33,853 nt of DNA from Prorocentrum cordatum (Eukaryota; Sar; Dinophyceae; Prorocentrales; Prorocentraceae). Positions within the stretch are counted from its first letter, which is position 1; each line of letters opens with the position of its first letter. Shown in pieces: positions 10,058 through 20,439 of the stretch. The notes beneath the pieces were generated by a model. It had not been told where the DNA came from. It saw only the letters and a list, made by a program, of their open reading frames with translations, and searched no databases. Where the stretch lies: positions 129,662 through 163,514 of the forward strand of contig CAUYUJ010018702.1 in the NCBI GenBank assembly GCA_963575745.1, read 5' to 3'. A program made the translations under genes and the position numbers.

Positions 10058-10378
10058 CTCGAGGGAGCGACGAAGCGCCCAGAGGGGAAGGGGAGGGCGG
10101 CGAAGAAGTGAGTAGTGGAGCTGGAGGGAGCACGAGCAGGAGGCTTCACGGTACAAGGGCAGGGGAGAGATGGATGCGGAGGGAATTAAGGGCAGCAGCA
10201 TCGGCAAGATGAGGACGATAATGGCCAAAGGGTTGGGGGGGGGAGGAGGAGGTGGAGGAGGGCAGTGCCGTTCCTCCTCCTCATCTTCGCCCTCCTCCTC
10301 ACTCCTCCTCCTCATCCTCCTCCTTCCTCCCCCTCCTCCTCCTCCCCACCATCTCCTCCTCCTCACCGCCACCCTGGC
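10058..10378 (-). other. Probable GC-AG intron that is stop-free and a multiple of three
   Basis: This 321-bp stretch is low complexity (GGA/GGT-rich on the minus strand) and begins GCCAGGGTGG and ends CTCGAG in minus-strand sense. It is open in the coding frame, so retention would insert 107 residues of Gly/Arg/Pro-rich sequence without a stop. I judge it intronic from composition. Confidence 0.5.
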
Positions 10379-11680
10379 CTTAAACCTGCCGCCGTGCAGC
10401 AGGGGGATGAACAACGTGTGGCCGAGGTTGCAGGTCTTGCTGGAGGTCGCTGCTGCCTCCACGGGGTAGAAGAGCACCTGCGCGACGTGCCCGCGCGGAA
10501 CGTGGGCCGCTTGCCCGACCTCAGGCTGGAGGATGAAGCTAGCCTGGTTGATCTTGGCCCCTTCCTCTGTCTCGAAGAATTTCATGATGTCTTTGAGCGA
10601 GACCCCCTGGGCTACCACTTCCGCCACGGGGTGAACGAAGTACGCCATGTTGGGCGTCAATGGCACCAGCGCGCACCCGTAGCCCGAAAGGGGGGCCGCT
10701 GACGGCCCCACGCGGGGGCTGTCTGGCTTCACCGTGCAGACCCACGGCACCAGCCCCCCCTCGAGGAGGTCGTAGACCTCCGAGCCCACCTGGCCGAAGT
10801 CCACCTTCGTGACGCTGGGGCCCAGGCGCCCGCAACAGCCGATCCACTTGGCGCCGTTCTCATCAAACTGCTCCTGGTGGACTTTGAGCTTGCTCGTGAT
10901 CGCCTCATTGTTCTTATCGATGAAGTCCTTGATCACCCCGAGCGTCGCTGTCTCAGGGTCCTTCCACATGGCGACCTTGTCGCCGTTGAACTCCAAGTCC
11001 ACCTCGACGTCACCTCGGAAGGGAAGCACCTTTCTAGTCTTGCCTTTGGACGAGCCTTTTCCAGCCTCGGTCAGAGAAGCTCGCTGTTCGTCGCCAGTCG
11101 CTGCGTACAGAGCCCGACTCATGGCGTCGGCGTATTCCTTTCCAAAGCCCCCCTTCTGCAAACGCTTGGTGATCTTGACGCGCCTGTTGTAGTGGCCCAT
11201 GTACGCGATCGATTTGTTGTGGCCGAACTTCTCCTGCAAGTACTTGAGCCCGCTGAGCTGCGACTGCACGTGCTTCCTCTGCCCGTCGAGGTCGGTCATC
11301 TTGGCGTCCATCACCACCGCGTGCTTGACGAAGTCCGCCTTGGTGCACTGCTCCCCGCACTTGCTGACGTAGGTCTCGAGCTCCGTTGCCGCGCCCGTGA
11401 GCTTGTCAACCAACTCTGACGCGGGCTGGTGCAAATCGCCTTCCTTGTCCTTGCCCACCGCCTGGCTGGCAGTGTTGAGCTGCTTCGCGTAGCCGCTGGT
11501 GGGGTCCAAAAACCCTTTCACGACGTGTGCGGCCATGGCGGCCCACAGCCGCTTCGCCTCCATGAAGCTGATGGGCTCCATGGCCTCTACCTCTGGGCCC
11601 GAGGGGATGATGCGCTCCCTGGTCTGGTCGTCGATGCTGATCCCCAGCTTCGCGTTGAACAACTTGGGATTCGAAACGCC
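10379..11680 (-). CDS. Dinoflagellate-type hypothetical protein, main C-terminal exon
   Basis: About 430 residues read in one frame. It begins near NPKLFNAKLGISIDDQTRER and contains a lysine-rich middle (HYNRRVKITKRLQKGGFGKE) and a hydrophobic C-terminal part (GLVPWVCTVKPDSPRVGP, GYGCALVPLTPNMAYFVHPV, DIMKFFETEEGAK). It ends FKA-proximal at a GC donor (10378). The style resembles large multicopy families that I associate with dinoflagellate proteomes; I cannot name a domain. Upstream, the same protein seems to continue from the exon ending near 11800, but with frame changes at about 11675 and 11800. Confidence 0.6.
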
Positions 11681-11798
11681 TCATGCTGATGACTGCTTCC
11701 CGTGGTCCGACGCCTGCCCCATGTGCCCCAACATCGTTGCCGTCCTTGGGAGAACTCGCCAAGTTCTGAGCCAGAGTCTCAGCGCTCAAAGTCCCTGC
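11681..11798 (-). pseudogene. Frame-shifted coding remnant linking two exons
   Basis: Between the two larger coding segments, one frame reads SAETLAQNLASSPKDGNDVG and GPREAVIS, which looks coding. It is preceded by an in-frame TAA (11799-11801) and followed by a one-base shift into the next segment. This suggests either small indels in a decaying gene or assembly errors; an intron here is an alternative. Confidence 0.4.
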
Positions 11799-12593
11799 TT
11801 AACGCGTCGACGCCGAATGCCCGCCAACGACCCAGTGCTCCGACGAATACACCCGCGTAGATGACTCAAGGTGGGGCGCTGCCGATGCCAAGGAGCTGGG
11901 CCCAGGGCCAGCGGGAGCAGATTTGACAGAGAAACGCCTGCGCTTCTGCTGGTACTCGAACTCAGACACCTCCGAGGTCTCCTTGGTGAACGACTTCTCG
12001 GTGGCGCCCCGCTCCTTGCGGGACCTGCCGATGTCCTTGTGCGCGATCTTCCGCTCGATGACGGCGCCCTTGGCGTCCTTGAGGTCGCGTTGCCCCTGCT
12101 GGGACTGGTGCAAGCGCTCGAACTCCATCCTAGACTGCTCGTCCGTCGTGCGATGCCAAAACCCTTTCCAACTCTGGAACTCGATAAGGCTGACGACCAT
12201 GTCATCGTCAAGGCTCAGGTTGCTCTGGTGCGTCGAATGCTCGACACCCGCCTTGAAACTCTTCACCACGTCATTGCGAGCGACCTCCCGTGATTGCTTG
12301 CTCGGGTCCTTCCAGGCCATCATGCGCTTCTTCCAAGCAGGGCGGTCGCTCTGGAACTCCTCAAAGACCTGGGCCTTGATGTGCGCAGGCGCAGTCTTGA
12401 TGCAGTTGTTGTGCGCCCGCAGCCCGTTCCAGCATACTTGGTGCAGCATCATCCCCTTGTGCTCGTGGCCGAGTTCCTCCTTCGGGCCCGACTCATCACA
12501 GATGCCACAAACCACCATGGCGACTGGCTCCTCTTTCTCGGGACTCATACCGTCATCAAAAAAAACATCGATATCTTCAGCGCGTTCAGCCAT
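11799..12593 (-). CDS. Dinoflagellate-type hypothetical protein, N-terminal part with a Cys-rich motif
   Basis: From ATG at 12593 the frame reads MAERAEDIDVFFDDG, then a CGIC motif followed by LGHEHKGMMLHQVCWNGLR, which resembles a C2HC-type metal site at about residues 28-60. Next comes DRPAWKKRMMAWKDPSKQSR, then SLDDDMVVSLIEFQSWKGFW, and a highly charged segment rich in K, R and E (about residues 165-235). The upstream helix-like LSLEELRHRLMAERAED suggests that the exon may begin some 45 bases earlier at an AG near 12640, with the start elsewhere. An in-frame TAA at 11799 interrupts before the segment that seems to continue it. The C2HC reading and zinc binding are inference. Confidence 0.6.
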   Translation of the reverse strand: MAERAEDIDVFFDDGMSPEKEEPVAMVVCGICDESGPKEELGHEHKGMMLHQVCWNGLRAHNNCIKTAPAHIKAQVFEEFQSDRPAWKKRMMAWKDPSKQSREVARNDVVKSFKAGVEHSTHQSNLSLDDDMVVSLIEFQSWKGFWHRTTDEQSRMEFERLHQSQQGQRDLKDAKGAVIERKIAHKDIGRSRKERGATEKSFTKETSEVSEFEYQQKRRRFSVKSAPAGPGPSSLASAAPHLESSTRVYSSEHWVVGGHSASTR

Positions 12594-14008
12594 CAATCGG
12601 TGCCGCAACTCTTCGAGTGACAGTCTGCGATTGCTCTGGCGCCCAATGCGGCGAAGACGGTTGAGCCAAAACGGCCAACTGGTGGACGGAAGGTGGCAAG
12701 GAGGAGGAGGGGGAGTGCCACGGATATGAATGAGGGTCGGTGGGTAGAGGGCAGGGGCAAGCGGGAAGGGGGGCCACGAGGGCCGAATGCGAACCTCTAT
12801 TGAACAAGGGCAAGGACGTTCATGCAGGGGATACAAGGCGCGAAGAAGGACGGCCAGCTCACGGACCAGACACGGGGGGAGGAGGGGGAGGAGGAGCGAA
12901 AACGGAGCCCAAGTTCCGGCCAGCTCACTTTGGGCCATTGTGGGACACTTGGCTCTGCGGAGCCGGACGCGTGCACAACGTGAGGGGGCTGAAAACGCAA
13001 AGGGTCCCTCCAGAATGTGCTGCGAACTGTGCTCTGCCAAAACCGCCCTCCCAGGAGCCTTAACGGGGCGTGGATAGGGGGAGGGCTGTCTACGACCATG
13101 CCTAGTCACGCCTTTTTGTACACCCTGGAGACCCCATCAGACCTGGGACTTTGCAATCAAACGCGTTCTAGGGACCCGAAGTGGCATCGGTGGCGCAACC
13201 TAGTGCAGACCAGGACGGTAGCAGCGGCCTTTTCATCCTTCTTATCATCCAAGTCTTCTTCGTCGTCGTATTTATTGTTGACGTTTCGTTGTTGATTTTG
13301 TCATGTGCACGTTTAGTGGCCCGCGGCCGTTAATTTTGAATGCCCAAGCACGCGTTGACCTCATCCTTCAGATCAGCAGCCCCCTCATCCTCATGATACC
13401 TAGCCTCCTCGTCCTTCACCTCATGCTGGTCCTCAGTATCACGATCCTCCTCGCCCTCCTCCTTACCCCCTCCACTTTCTCCTGCTACTCCCTATCCCCC
13501 ACCTCCTCCTCCTCCTCCTCCTCCTCCTCCTCCTCCTCCTCCTACTCCTACTCCTACTCCTCCTCCTTCTCCTCCTCCTCCTCAGCCTTGCCCCCGTGCT
13601 CATCGGAGCGTGGTTCGATCAAGCGTTAGGCCATGCTTCCCCCCCTGGCTGCTAATGGGGGGCGCGGGGATCCCAACAAAAGGGAGGCTGGCGATGGCCA
13701 GGGCGATGCATCGCTGATGAGTGCCCACGGTGCGCACTGATGGACTGATGGGCACTGGTACGCACTGATGGTGACAAAGATTCGCTCGGCCATACCCGTA
13801 CCAGGCGCGCGAACTGCAAGACAGCTGGCGACAGGCGACTGGGGGCTGCACTGAGCAGCAGGCTCGCGGCACGCAAAATAGCAGGCGACTGGGGGCTGCA
13901 CCGAACAGCGACTGAGGCCTGCACAGAGCTAGCGACAGGAGACTGGTGGCAAAAATGAGCAGGCTCTCGTGCTGTCGGGTCGCTCTTGCGCCCGCGCAGA
14001 CGAACGAA
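12594..14008. other. Gene-free stretch with pyrimidine microsatellite and short tandem repeats
   Basis: Low-complexity purine/pyrimidine sequence fills 12680-12900. A TCC-rich tract spans about 13500-13583, with pyrimidines on the plus strand. From 13700 to 13930 there are repeats: GCGCACTGATGG variants, then AGGCGACTGGGGGCTGCAC twice. No gene was recognised. Confidence 0.5.
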
Positions 14009-14275
14009 CTAGTCGTCGCGATGGGACTCTGGAATGTAGCCAAGCGGAAGTACGGGCGGTGGGCCACCGTAGCCCTTCTTTTTTTTGCTCACCTTCGGTG
14101 CGACACGGGGGGTGTCCTCTGGGATCTGCTTATCCGATACCTCATAGATTTTGAGACCAAGTGCGTTGATGGCAGCGAGAGCCTTGTCTTTGTCGTTCAC
14201 TGCCTTCTGGAGTTTCTTGACCTTCTGTTTGAGCTCGGCGTTCTCTGTCTGAAGGTCGGCCCTCGACTTGACCAT
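14009..14275 (-). CDS. Small coiled-coil protein, 88 residues
   Basis: ATG at 14275 (context GCAGCATGG) opens an 88-residue frame ending in TAG at 14009. Residues 5-40 (ADLQTENAELKQKVKKLQKA and onward) have the heptad spacing and Leu/Ala/Lys/Glu content of a coiled coil. A lysine patch (SKKKK) and a PPPVLPLGYIP stretch follow. It could be a complete small protein or the last exon of a longer one, because the open frame extends 47 residues upstream of this ATG. It lies on the same strand and upstream of the gene starting at 12593, but I see no direct evidence that they belong together. Confidence 0.55.
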   Translation of the reverse strand: MVKSRADLQTENAELKQKVKKLQKAVNDKDKALAAINALGLKIYEVSDKQIPEDTPRVAPKVSKKKKGYGGPPPVLPLGYIPESHRDD

Positions 14276-15349
14276 GCTGCTCTCGTCGCGGAAGCAACCG
14301 CTGATATTGTTGGTTACACAGAGAAAAGAAGAAACGAACTTGATTCGATCCAAAACAGCCACGGAGGGAGCATTGCAGGTCGTTATCGGGGCACCCAGAA
14401 CACTTGAAGACATCATTGCGCGTGTTTGGTGGGTGGCCCTAAAACCAATGGAAGCGCCCCCAAGTCCCCCTGTTCCTTTTGTTTATCAGCTCGGAGGGGG
14501 GGCAACATTCCAACCAACAGGCGTCACAGTGATCCGCGCCCACAAGGGCTTTGCAGCGTATAAAAGGGGTCCTGTTTTGGGGCGCAAGAAGCCAGGGCCA
14601 GGACCTGCGATGGACGCTTTGCAATACATGCTTGTTTGGCTGGCCCTTTTAACGTTTGAAAGCCCATCGGGCACGAGAAACCCAACAATATTAATATGCA
14701 TGGCTGAAATCTATAGTAGAGTACGTTTAATTGCATGGCTGGTTTAACTACATTGGTATCTAGAAATGTCGGCGCGGGACGATCGCCCCTGCACCAGAGC
14801 ACCGGATCCCGAGCGCGCGCCGTTTTCCACGTCACGTGGTTTCTGCCCAGAGAAGAGGCTGGAAGAGCACGCATGAGGAAGAGGCGTGTCCGTTTTGCAC
14901 TGCGTTGTGCCGTTGCAGCTTGTTTCCCCGACAAAGCGCGGTTTGGTTCTCATTGGCTGCACATGGCGCATCGTCGAAACGTGGGGGGCGCCGCGCGTGC
15001 AGTCGTGCGCCTGTTTTGTATCATGCAGCTGGAAGTGGGTAGCGATGATACTGCGCTCGCGATCGCGTCCGAGGTTGACGTTTGATGTGGTCAAGCGATG
15101 GCTCGTGGAGAAACCAACCATCGCGCCAGTGACGTTGCAATAGTCAGTCGCTTCGTGGCTTTGTCGGGCTCACCATGGTTGTTGCGGCGATAGCGCGAGC
15201 AATGCATGGTAAGCGCTGCGTTGTGGCGCGGTGGTGTCGATGCGCGGGTGCGTGCGTGGGGGATAAGGGGGCGCGCGGTTATGGTGCTGGTGGTCGGCGG
15301 GGTGGGGTGGCAATGGCGGTGGTGGTGGTTATGCGCGCGTTTGTGCGCG
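14276..15349. other. Gene-free stretch, less GC-rich
   Basis: No gene is supported. Contains GTATAAAAGG at about 14558, which resembles a TATA box on the plus strand but has no credible gene behind it. From 15200 onward the sequence becomes G-rich. Confidence 0.4.
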
Positions 15350-15995
15350 GTGGTGGGGGGGTGGAGGGGGGGCGGGGGGGCGGTCGGTAGAGGAAGGGGG
15401 GGGGGTGTGGGGGGGTGGGCGTCGCGCGCGTGCATGCGTGCGCGGTGAATGAGGTCTGCGTGCATGCGCGCGTGGGCGCGAGTTGCAGGCGGGCGCGCTG
15501 TTCTCTGGGCAAGGGGGGCGGGCGGGGAAGAGAGGCGCATTCGCGATGAAGGCTTGGCTGGGCGGCGCGCGCAGGCGGTGCGCGGCTGGAAAGGCTGGGC
15601 GGGGAGGGTGGCGGGCGGGGGGGGGGGGGGTGCGGGGTGGCGCGCGGTGCGCGCGCGCGTGTGCGCGCGCGCGTGCGCGCGTGCGTGCGCGAGTGCTTGC
15701 ATGTGCGCGTGAGTGCGTGCATGCGCGCGCGCGCGGCGCGGGGGGTGGGCGGGTGGGGCGGGGGGCGGGGGTGCAGAGGGGGGGGGGGGGGGGGGGGGTG
15801 GGGGTGTGTGGGGCGGGGGGGGGTGGGGGGTGGGGGGGGGGGGGGGGGGTGGGGGGGGTGGGGGGGGGGGGGGGGGGGGGAGGGGGGGGTTGGGGGGGGG
15901 GGGGGGGGGGGGTGGGGGGGGGGGGGGGGGGTGGGGGGGGGGGGGGGGTGGTGGGGGGGGGGGGGGGGGTGGGGGGTGGGGGGGGGGGGGGGGGG
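15350..15995. repeat. G-rich and nearly pure poly-G low-complexity tract
   Basis: From 15350 the plus strand has many G runs. From 15640 to 15740 it is alternating GC/GTGC. From about 15770 to 15995 it is almost pure G, broken by single T, C or A. Gly-only and Pro/His-only peptides from this tract are artefacts. It could form G-quadruplexes, and its exact length in the assembly should be distrusted. Confidence 0.9.
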
Positions 15996-16249
15996 CAAGT
16001 CAAGGTCCAACGCGCGGACGCCGAGATGTGGGCATCGGCAAGGCGGGCGCGCGGCGGTGGCGGTGAACGGTGGCAATGTCGGCGCGAGCAAGAGCGCTTG
16101 CACGTTGGACGTGTTCGGTGGCGCGCGCATGCTTGCGCGCGTGGCGGTGGGCGTAGCGGCGTTGATGGTGGCCGTTCGCGCGCGTGACATGGCGCGCGCT
16201 GCGCAGTGATGGTTCTGGAGGCAGTCCGCGCGCGCGCGTGCGCGCGCGC

Positions 16250-16590
16250 CGACCCGTGGCACTGAAAGCGCGCGCGGCGCACTTTCAGTGCCACCAGACG
16301 GCGCGCCCGAAACTGCTGATCGACGCCACCCCGTGGTCCAGATGCCGACGTAGAAGGCCGTGCCTTTGCGGCCGCGGCGACTAGGATCCCTTTTCGCTAA
16401 CTGCACCAACCAATCTGCACAGTTCGTTGCACGCTGTGGGACAGACTACCAAAACAAAACCGCTGCTAGGGGAGGGCGAAAACTTAAACCACCACGTGTA
16501 ACCTTGAGGCTAGGCCCTTGGGCCGCGGGCAACCTCGCGCTATCGCCTTTGGGCCGTCTATTACCTTACCATAGGAATGCGCAGCGACAG
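16250..16590 (-). repeat. Dispersed repeat M6, copy 2 (inverted relative to copy 1)
   Basis: Reverse complement of the repeat at 8084-8412. At its left end GGCACTGAAAG...CTTTCAGTGCC forms a hairpin (about 16258-16292), so the terminal block of the repeat occurs head to head here. Between 15996 and 16249 and from 16591 to 17039 I see only GC-rich sequence with GCGCGC runs and no gene. Confidence 0.8.
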
Positions 16591-17039
16591 CGCCCAGCCA
16601 AGCGCGCGCTGGCCAGGTCGGGCGCGCGAGCGGCTGAACGTTCAGGCGCGAGTGGCCAGGGCGGCGCAATTCTGAGTGGCGGCAGCGCACTCGAGTCGAC
16701 AATGGGCGGCGCCGAGATCAGCGCGCAGGCAGGGTGAATGAGCGGCGGGCGGCGCGCGGTGGTTTGGGGGTCATTCGCAGTTGGTTTCCGCGCGCATGGA
16801 GCAAGGCGCGCGCGCACAGGACGCGCGCGCGCATTTGCGCGCGAGCGGGCGCGCGCGAGAGCGCGCGCGCAGCGGCGGCGGCGGTCGCGGCGCGCGCAGG
16901 TGAGTGGGCGGGCGGGGGGCGGGGGGGTGGTGGTGGAGGGGGCGGGGTGGGGGGGGGCAAAAGAGGATTGGTGGTGGAGGTGGTGATCTGCTCATCGATA
17001 AAACTGCTAACTCGACTGGCGCGCGCGTGTGTAGTGCGC

Positions 17040-17380
17040 GTGGTTTTGGGGGGGGGGGAGGTGGGGGGGTGGGGGGTAGGGGGGGGTGGGGGGGGAGGGG
17101 GGGTGGGGAGCGTGTGTGTGTGTGTGTGGTGTGTGTGTGTGTGTGTGCGTGTGTGTGTGTGTGTTTGTTGTGTAGTGTGTGTGTGTGTTGTGCGTGTGTC
17201 GTGTGTTTGTGTGTGGTGTGGTGCGTGTGCGCGTGTGCGGTGTGTGCGCGCGTGTGCGTGCATGTCGTGTGTGCGGGGTGGGGGGGGGTTGGTGGGTGGG
17301 GGCGGGGGGGGCGGGAGGAGGGGGGTGTGGGGTATGGTGAGGGGGGGGGGGGGTGGGGGGGGCAGCGGGCTCTAGTCGCA
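17040..17380. repeat. G-rich tract flanking a GT microsatellite
   Basis: G-rich blocks at 17044-17110 and 17277-17365 enclose a GT/GTGC tract at 17110-17275. Not coding. Confidence 0.9.
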
Positions 17381-17640
17381 GCGCGGCCCTGCTCGGCACC
17401 GACGCACGCGACGCGATTGTTGTTCGCTTGCAAGTGGCACCACGGCGTCGCAACTAACGTGCGCGACGTGCAAAGTCGTGATGGCGCGCGGTTCACCGCG
17501 ATGGGCAAGTGGGCGCGTCGGCAACAATAAGAAGAATGACGCGTTGCCAACCGCTTGCGCAATGCAGCTGCCGCGCTGGCGCAGGTTGGCAGCTTGGCGC
17601 GCAGCGCTGCTGCGCTGCATCGTACTTGGCCGTCGGTAGT

Positions 17641-17895
17641 GTATGGTGGTTTAAGGTGGTTTGCGGTGGCTTATGTTAATTAGGCCAGTGGTTTATGGTG
17701 GTTTAAGGTGGTTTGCGGTGGTTTATGTTAATTAAGCCAGTGGTTTATGGTGGTTTAAGGTGGTTTGCGGTGGTTTATGTTAATTAAGCCAGTGGTTTAT
17801 GGTGGTTTAAGGTGGTTTATGGTGGTTTATGTTAATTAAGCCAGTGGTTTATGTTTGGTTTGTGGTGGTTTATGGTGGTTTCTGGTGGTTTATGG
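17641..17895. repeat. 52-bp tandem array built from a 10-bp subrepeat
   Basis: TTAATTA markers at 17676, 17728, 17780 and 17832 are exactly 52 bp apart. Each unit is made of GGTGGTTTAN-type 10-mers plus ATGTTAATTAAGCCAGTG. The last copy decays into simple GGTGGTTTAT repeats. The GTGGTGGTTTAAG motif also occurs inside repeat M6. Confidence 0.9.
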
Positions 17896-18753
17896 TAAAA
17901 AGGAAAACCTTGGCACTTTTGCATTCATAACGCAACCGCGGCGGCGTGGTTCTGCGGTTCAAAGCAATTGCATATGCCATTGGGGCGGCCGCAAATGCGC
18001 CGCGCGGGCTAAATTACCTTAGTTGGATTTCCCCACAAAATATTATTCAAATAATATTGCGTCCCCAGCGTCGTCAGCGCAAAATATTATACCACCTTGA
18101 GCTCCGCAGTCGAAAATTTAAGCCGCCGCGGCGGCCCTCGGCGCGTTGCCAGGGGCGCGCGTTGGCGCTTTTTGGGGTTGCAGTTCGGTCGCGGCTCGGG
18201 GCATGCGCCAGTTGCCGTGACAAGCGAGGCCGCCCAGGCGCGCGCGCAGCCGTCACCGCACGGAGCTGCTGCGTGGCCGCGCCTCCCCAACGCAAACGTC
18301 GGCACGCGCCAGCGCGGCCTGCCGAGCGCCGCAAATGAATGCGCCGCCGACATTGCAGCAGGGCGCTGCTTGCGGGTGGGCAACGCACGCGCGCGTGTAG
18401 GAGGGGTTGCGTGGGACATCGCCTGACCAACGTCCTCGCTCAATGCAGTCTCACGCGTTGGTCGCGCGAGCATAAAGGCAAGTGGCGCCGCCCGTTTCCC
18501 GAACGCCGACCCCCCCCCCCCATCCAGCCAGCTGCCCACCCAGCGCACGCGCGCGCGCCGCCACCACGCACCCCACCCCCAAATCACCCGCTGACCCGCC
18601 TCACCACCACCACCATCACCACCACCACCACCACCATTGCCCCCCCCCCCACCCCCCACCCCCCACACCCCCCTCCCACCCGCACACACACACACCCACC
18701 CACCCACCCACCCCACACACACACACACACACCACCACCATGTGCACGCGCGC
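17896..18753. other. Gene-free stretch ending in low-complexity sequence at the gap
   Basis: Around 18032-18056 AATATTAT and ATAATATT form a small hairpin. The rest to 18480 is GC-rich with GCGCGC motifs. From 18510 to 18753 it is C-rich, with CAC and CA microsatellites running up to the N gap. No gene was seen. Confidence 0.5.
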
Positions 18754-18853
18754 NNNNNNNNNNNNNNNNNNNNNNNNNNNNNNNNNNNNNNNNNNNNNNN
18801 NNNNNNNNNNNNNNNNNNNNNNNNNNNNNNNNNNNNNNNNNNNNNNNNNNNNN
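18754..18853. other. Assembly gap of 100 N
   Basis: Exactly 100 unknown bases. The left flank is a CA/CAC microsatellite, while the right flank is inside a coding-like element. Order and distance across this gap are not established by the sequence. Confidence 0.99.
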
Positions 18854-18877
18854 GCGAGTGCACGCCTGTGCGAATCA

Positions 18878-20330
18878 GCACGTCGACCTTATGCCGCCAT
18901 CCAGGGATAATCAGCGACCGAGGGAATAAAAGTTTTTCTCTGGCAACCCGGTGACGGTACCCCATCATGGCAAACACATCTGGCAACGCGTCGTTCATCT
19001 TGGATATCATATATTCCGTGCCCATGTCACTCACGATTCCGCGAACTCTGTGGCAAAACCGCCCCATGGAGTCCACGGAGCCTCCGAAAGATAAATATAT
19101 TTGCCAAACGAGTGCTACAGTTTTGTGGAAAGCGCTCAACTGAGAACGCTCCAGAAGCAGCGGCGAAAACATTCGTCTTCTCATGTCGACCCCATTTCTC
19201 CGTATCAAGAAGCTTGCCGCCTGCATCTCCCAGCCCCTGCCCTGAGGGCTGCTGTCTATGTACAGGTACACGTCGATGGATCGCCAATCGAGCGTCCCGT
19301 AAAAAAGACGAGTGAGGCCCATGCATGTCCAATCTAATCGCACCCGTGCAGTCCGAAGCGTTTCTGTACGAATGTGTTGAAGAACTTGGTGCAACGAACC
19401 GTGCTCAACACCTGCGCAGCGTTCGAAGAGACGACTCCAATGAACCCCAGACTTCCACCTGTGCCGTAGTGATCGTAAGGTCGAAGAAACACCCAGCCAT
19501 TGTATAGTGATGCTAGCAGGCAATCGCCGACGAGCTGACCGACCACGAGAAGGTAGAGCTGGCTCTGGCGCAACGTCTTGCACACGAGGAGGGTTGAGTC
19601 GACGAAACAATCGCAAAGACCGAGCATTCGGACCAAAATGCAGAGTCTGTCTGAAGCGGCACTTCACAGCATCACAATTGAACACAGGTTGAATCATAGA
19701 AACAACTCCGACAGCTAACATCGAGCATAACACCAGTGGGCAATAGTGAGGAGCATTTGGGCATGTGCGCATCAACGAATCCCACGCATCTCGCCATGCT
19801 CCAACAGTGTCGCCCTGTACCCCGTCATTGTGATACGTACAAGGGTTCCGATCCAGCAAATTAAGAATATCCTCTGAGTTCTGCGCGTCACTATCGATGG
19901 GTCTGTCCAGCTCGATCGTCGCGTGGGCTATGTGAACCAATGCGCCTGATATCTGGAAGCGCCGAGCATCATGAAGACGCGAGCCAATGATCAGATCACC
20001 ATGCCCATGGCCCCCAGGTTGGTCCTGAATCTGCTGAGCTGCTGCGGTGCTGAGAAGCTTCCACTTCCCCAAAGCAACGCCGAAGAAACGCCTCGTGCCG
20101 TCGTCGAACCGACTTGGTGGTGACGCGCGGCGGTACGGCTCGGACCACAAACCTCCAGACTCGCCGAAGATAAAGAACACTGTGGAATTGCCTTCCAGGA
20201 CCAGCCGCCCACGATGCATCGGACGCAGCGCAGGCACGCACATGTGCTCAGCGCCATCGTCGCCGCCGTCACCACACACCTCGTCATCCATCCCCGCCGG
20301 CCAAGGAATCGCCGAACAGCACGGGGTGGG
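18878..20330 (-). pseudogene. Broken protein element with DSSPQ and DMGTE motifs, possibly transposase-like
   Basis: Coding-like sequence reads leftward from about 20330 (MDDEVCGDGG) to the gap. Recognisable parts are FFIFGESGGLWSEPYRRA, then FFGVALGKWKLLSTAAAQQI, then DVYLYIDSSPQGRGWEMQAA, then GIVSDMGTEYMISKMNDALP, then LFPRSLIIPGWRHKVDVLIR. Between 19636 and 19334 the better coding signal is in another frame (TLRQSQLYLLVVGQLVGDCL, NGWVFLRPYDHYGTGGSLGF), so two compensating frame changes are likely. The spaced acidic residues in DSSPQ and SDMGTE fit an RNase H-like fold, but this is only inference. I believe similar proteins are abundant in dinoflagellates; their function is not known to me. 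The C-terminal end is lost in the gap. Confidence 0.6.
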
Positions 20331-20439
20331 GAGTGAAACGTGAAACTGAGAGTTAAACAAGTTTGAACCAAAATAGGGCAACGGATGTTGTTTCACTGGG
20401 ATGTTTAAGTGCCACGCTGGAACATCACGAATTGTTGTG

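Noticed and set aside
13612-13630. GGTTCGATCAA as a tRNA T-arm
   Set aside because: No matching acceptor stem, D-arm or anticodon stem could be built around it.
14557-14570. TATA-box-like GTATAAAAGG on the plus strand
   Set aside because: No credible plus-strand gene follows it, and canonical TATA promoters are not typical of dinoflagellates. Probably chance in a less GC-rich stretch.
15279-16409. Pro/His-rich minus-strand frame of 376 codons
   Set aside because: It is the complement of the G tract and carries no information beyond base composition.
17641-17895. GGTGGTTTA array as a telomeric or CRISPR-like repeat
   Set aside because: The repeats are contiguous without unique spacers, and the unit differs from the TTTAGGG telomere repeat.
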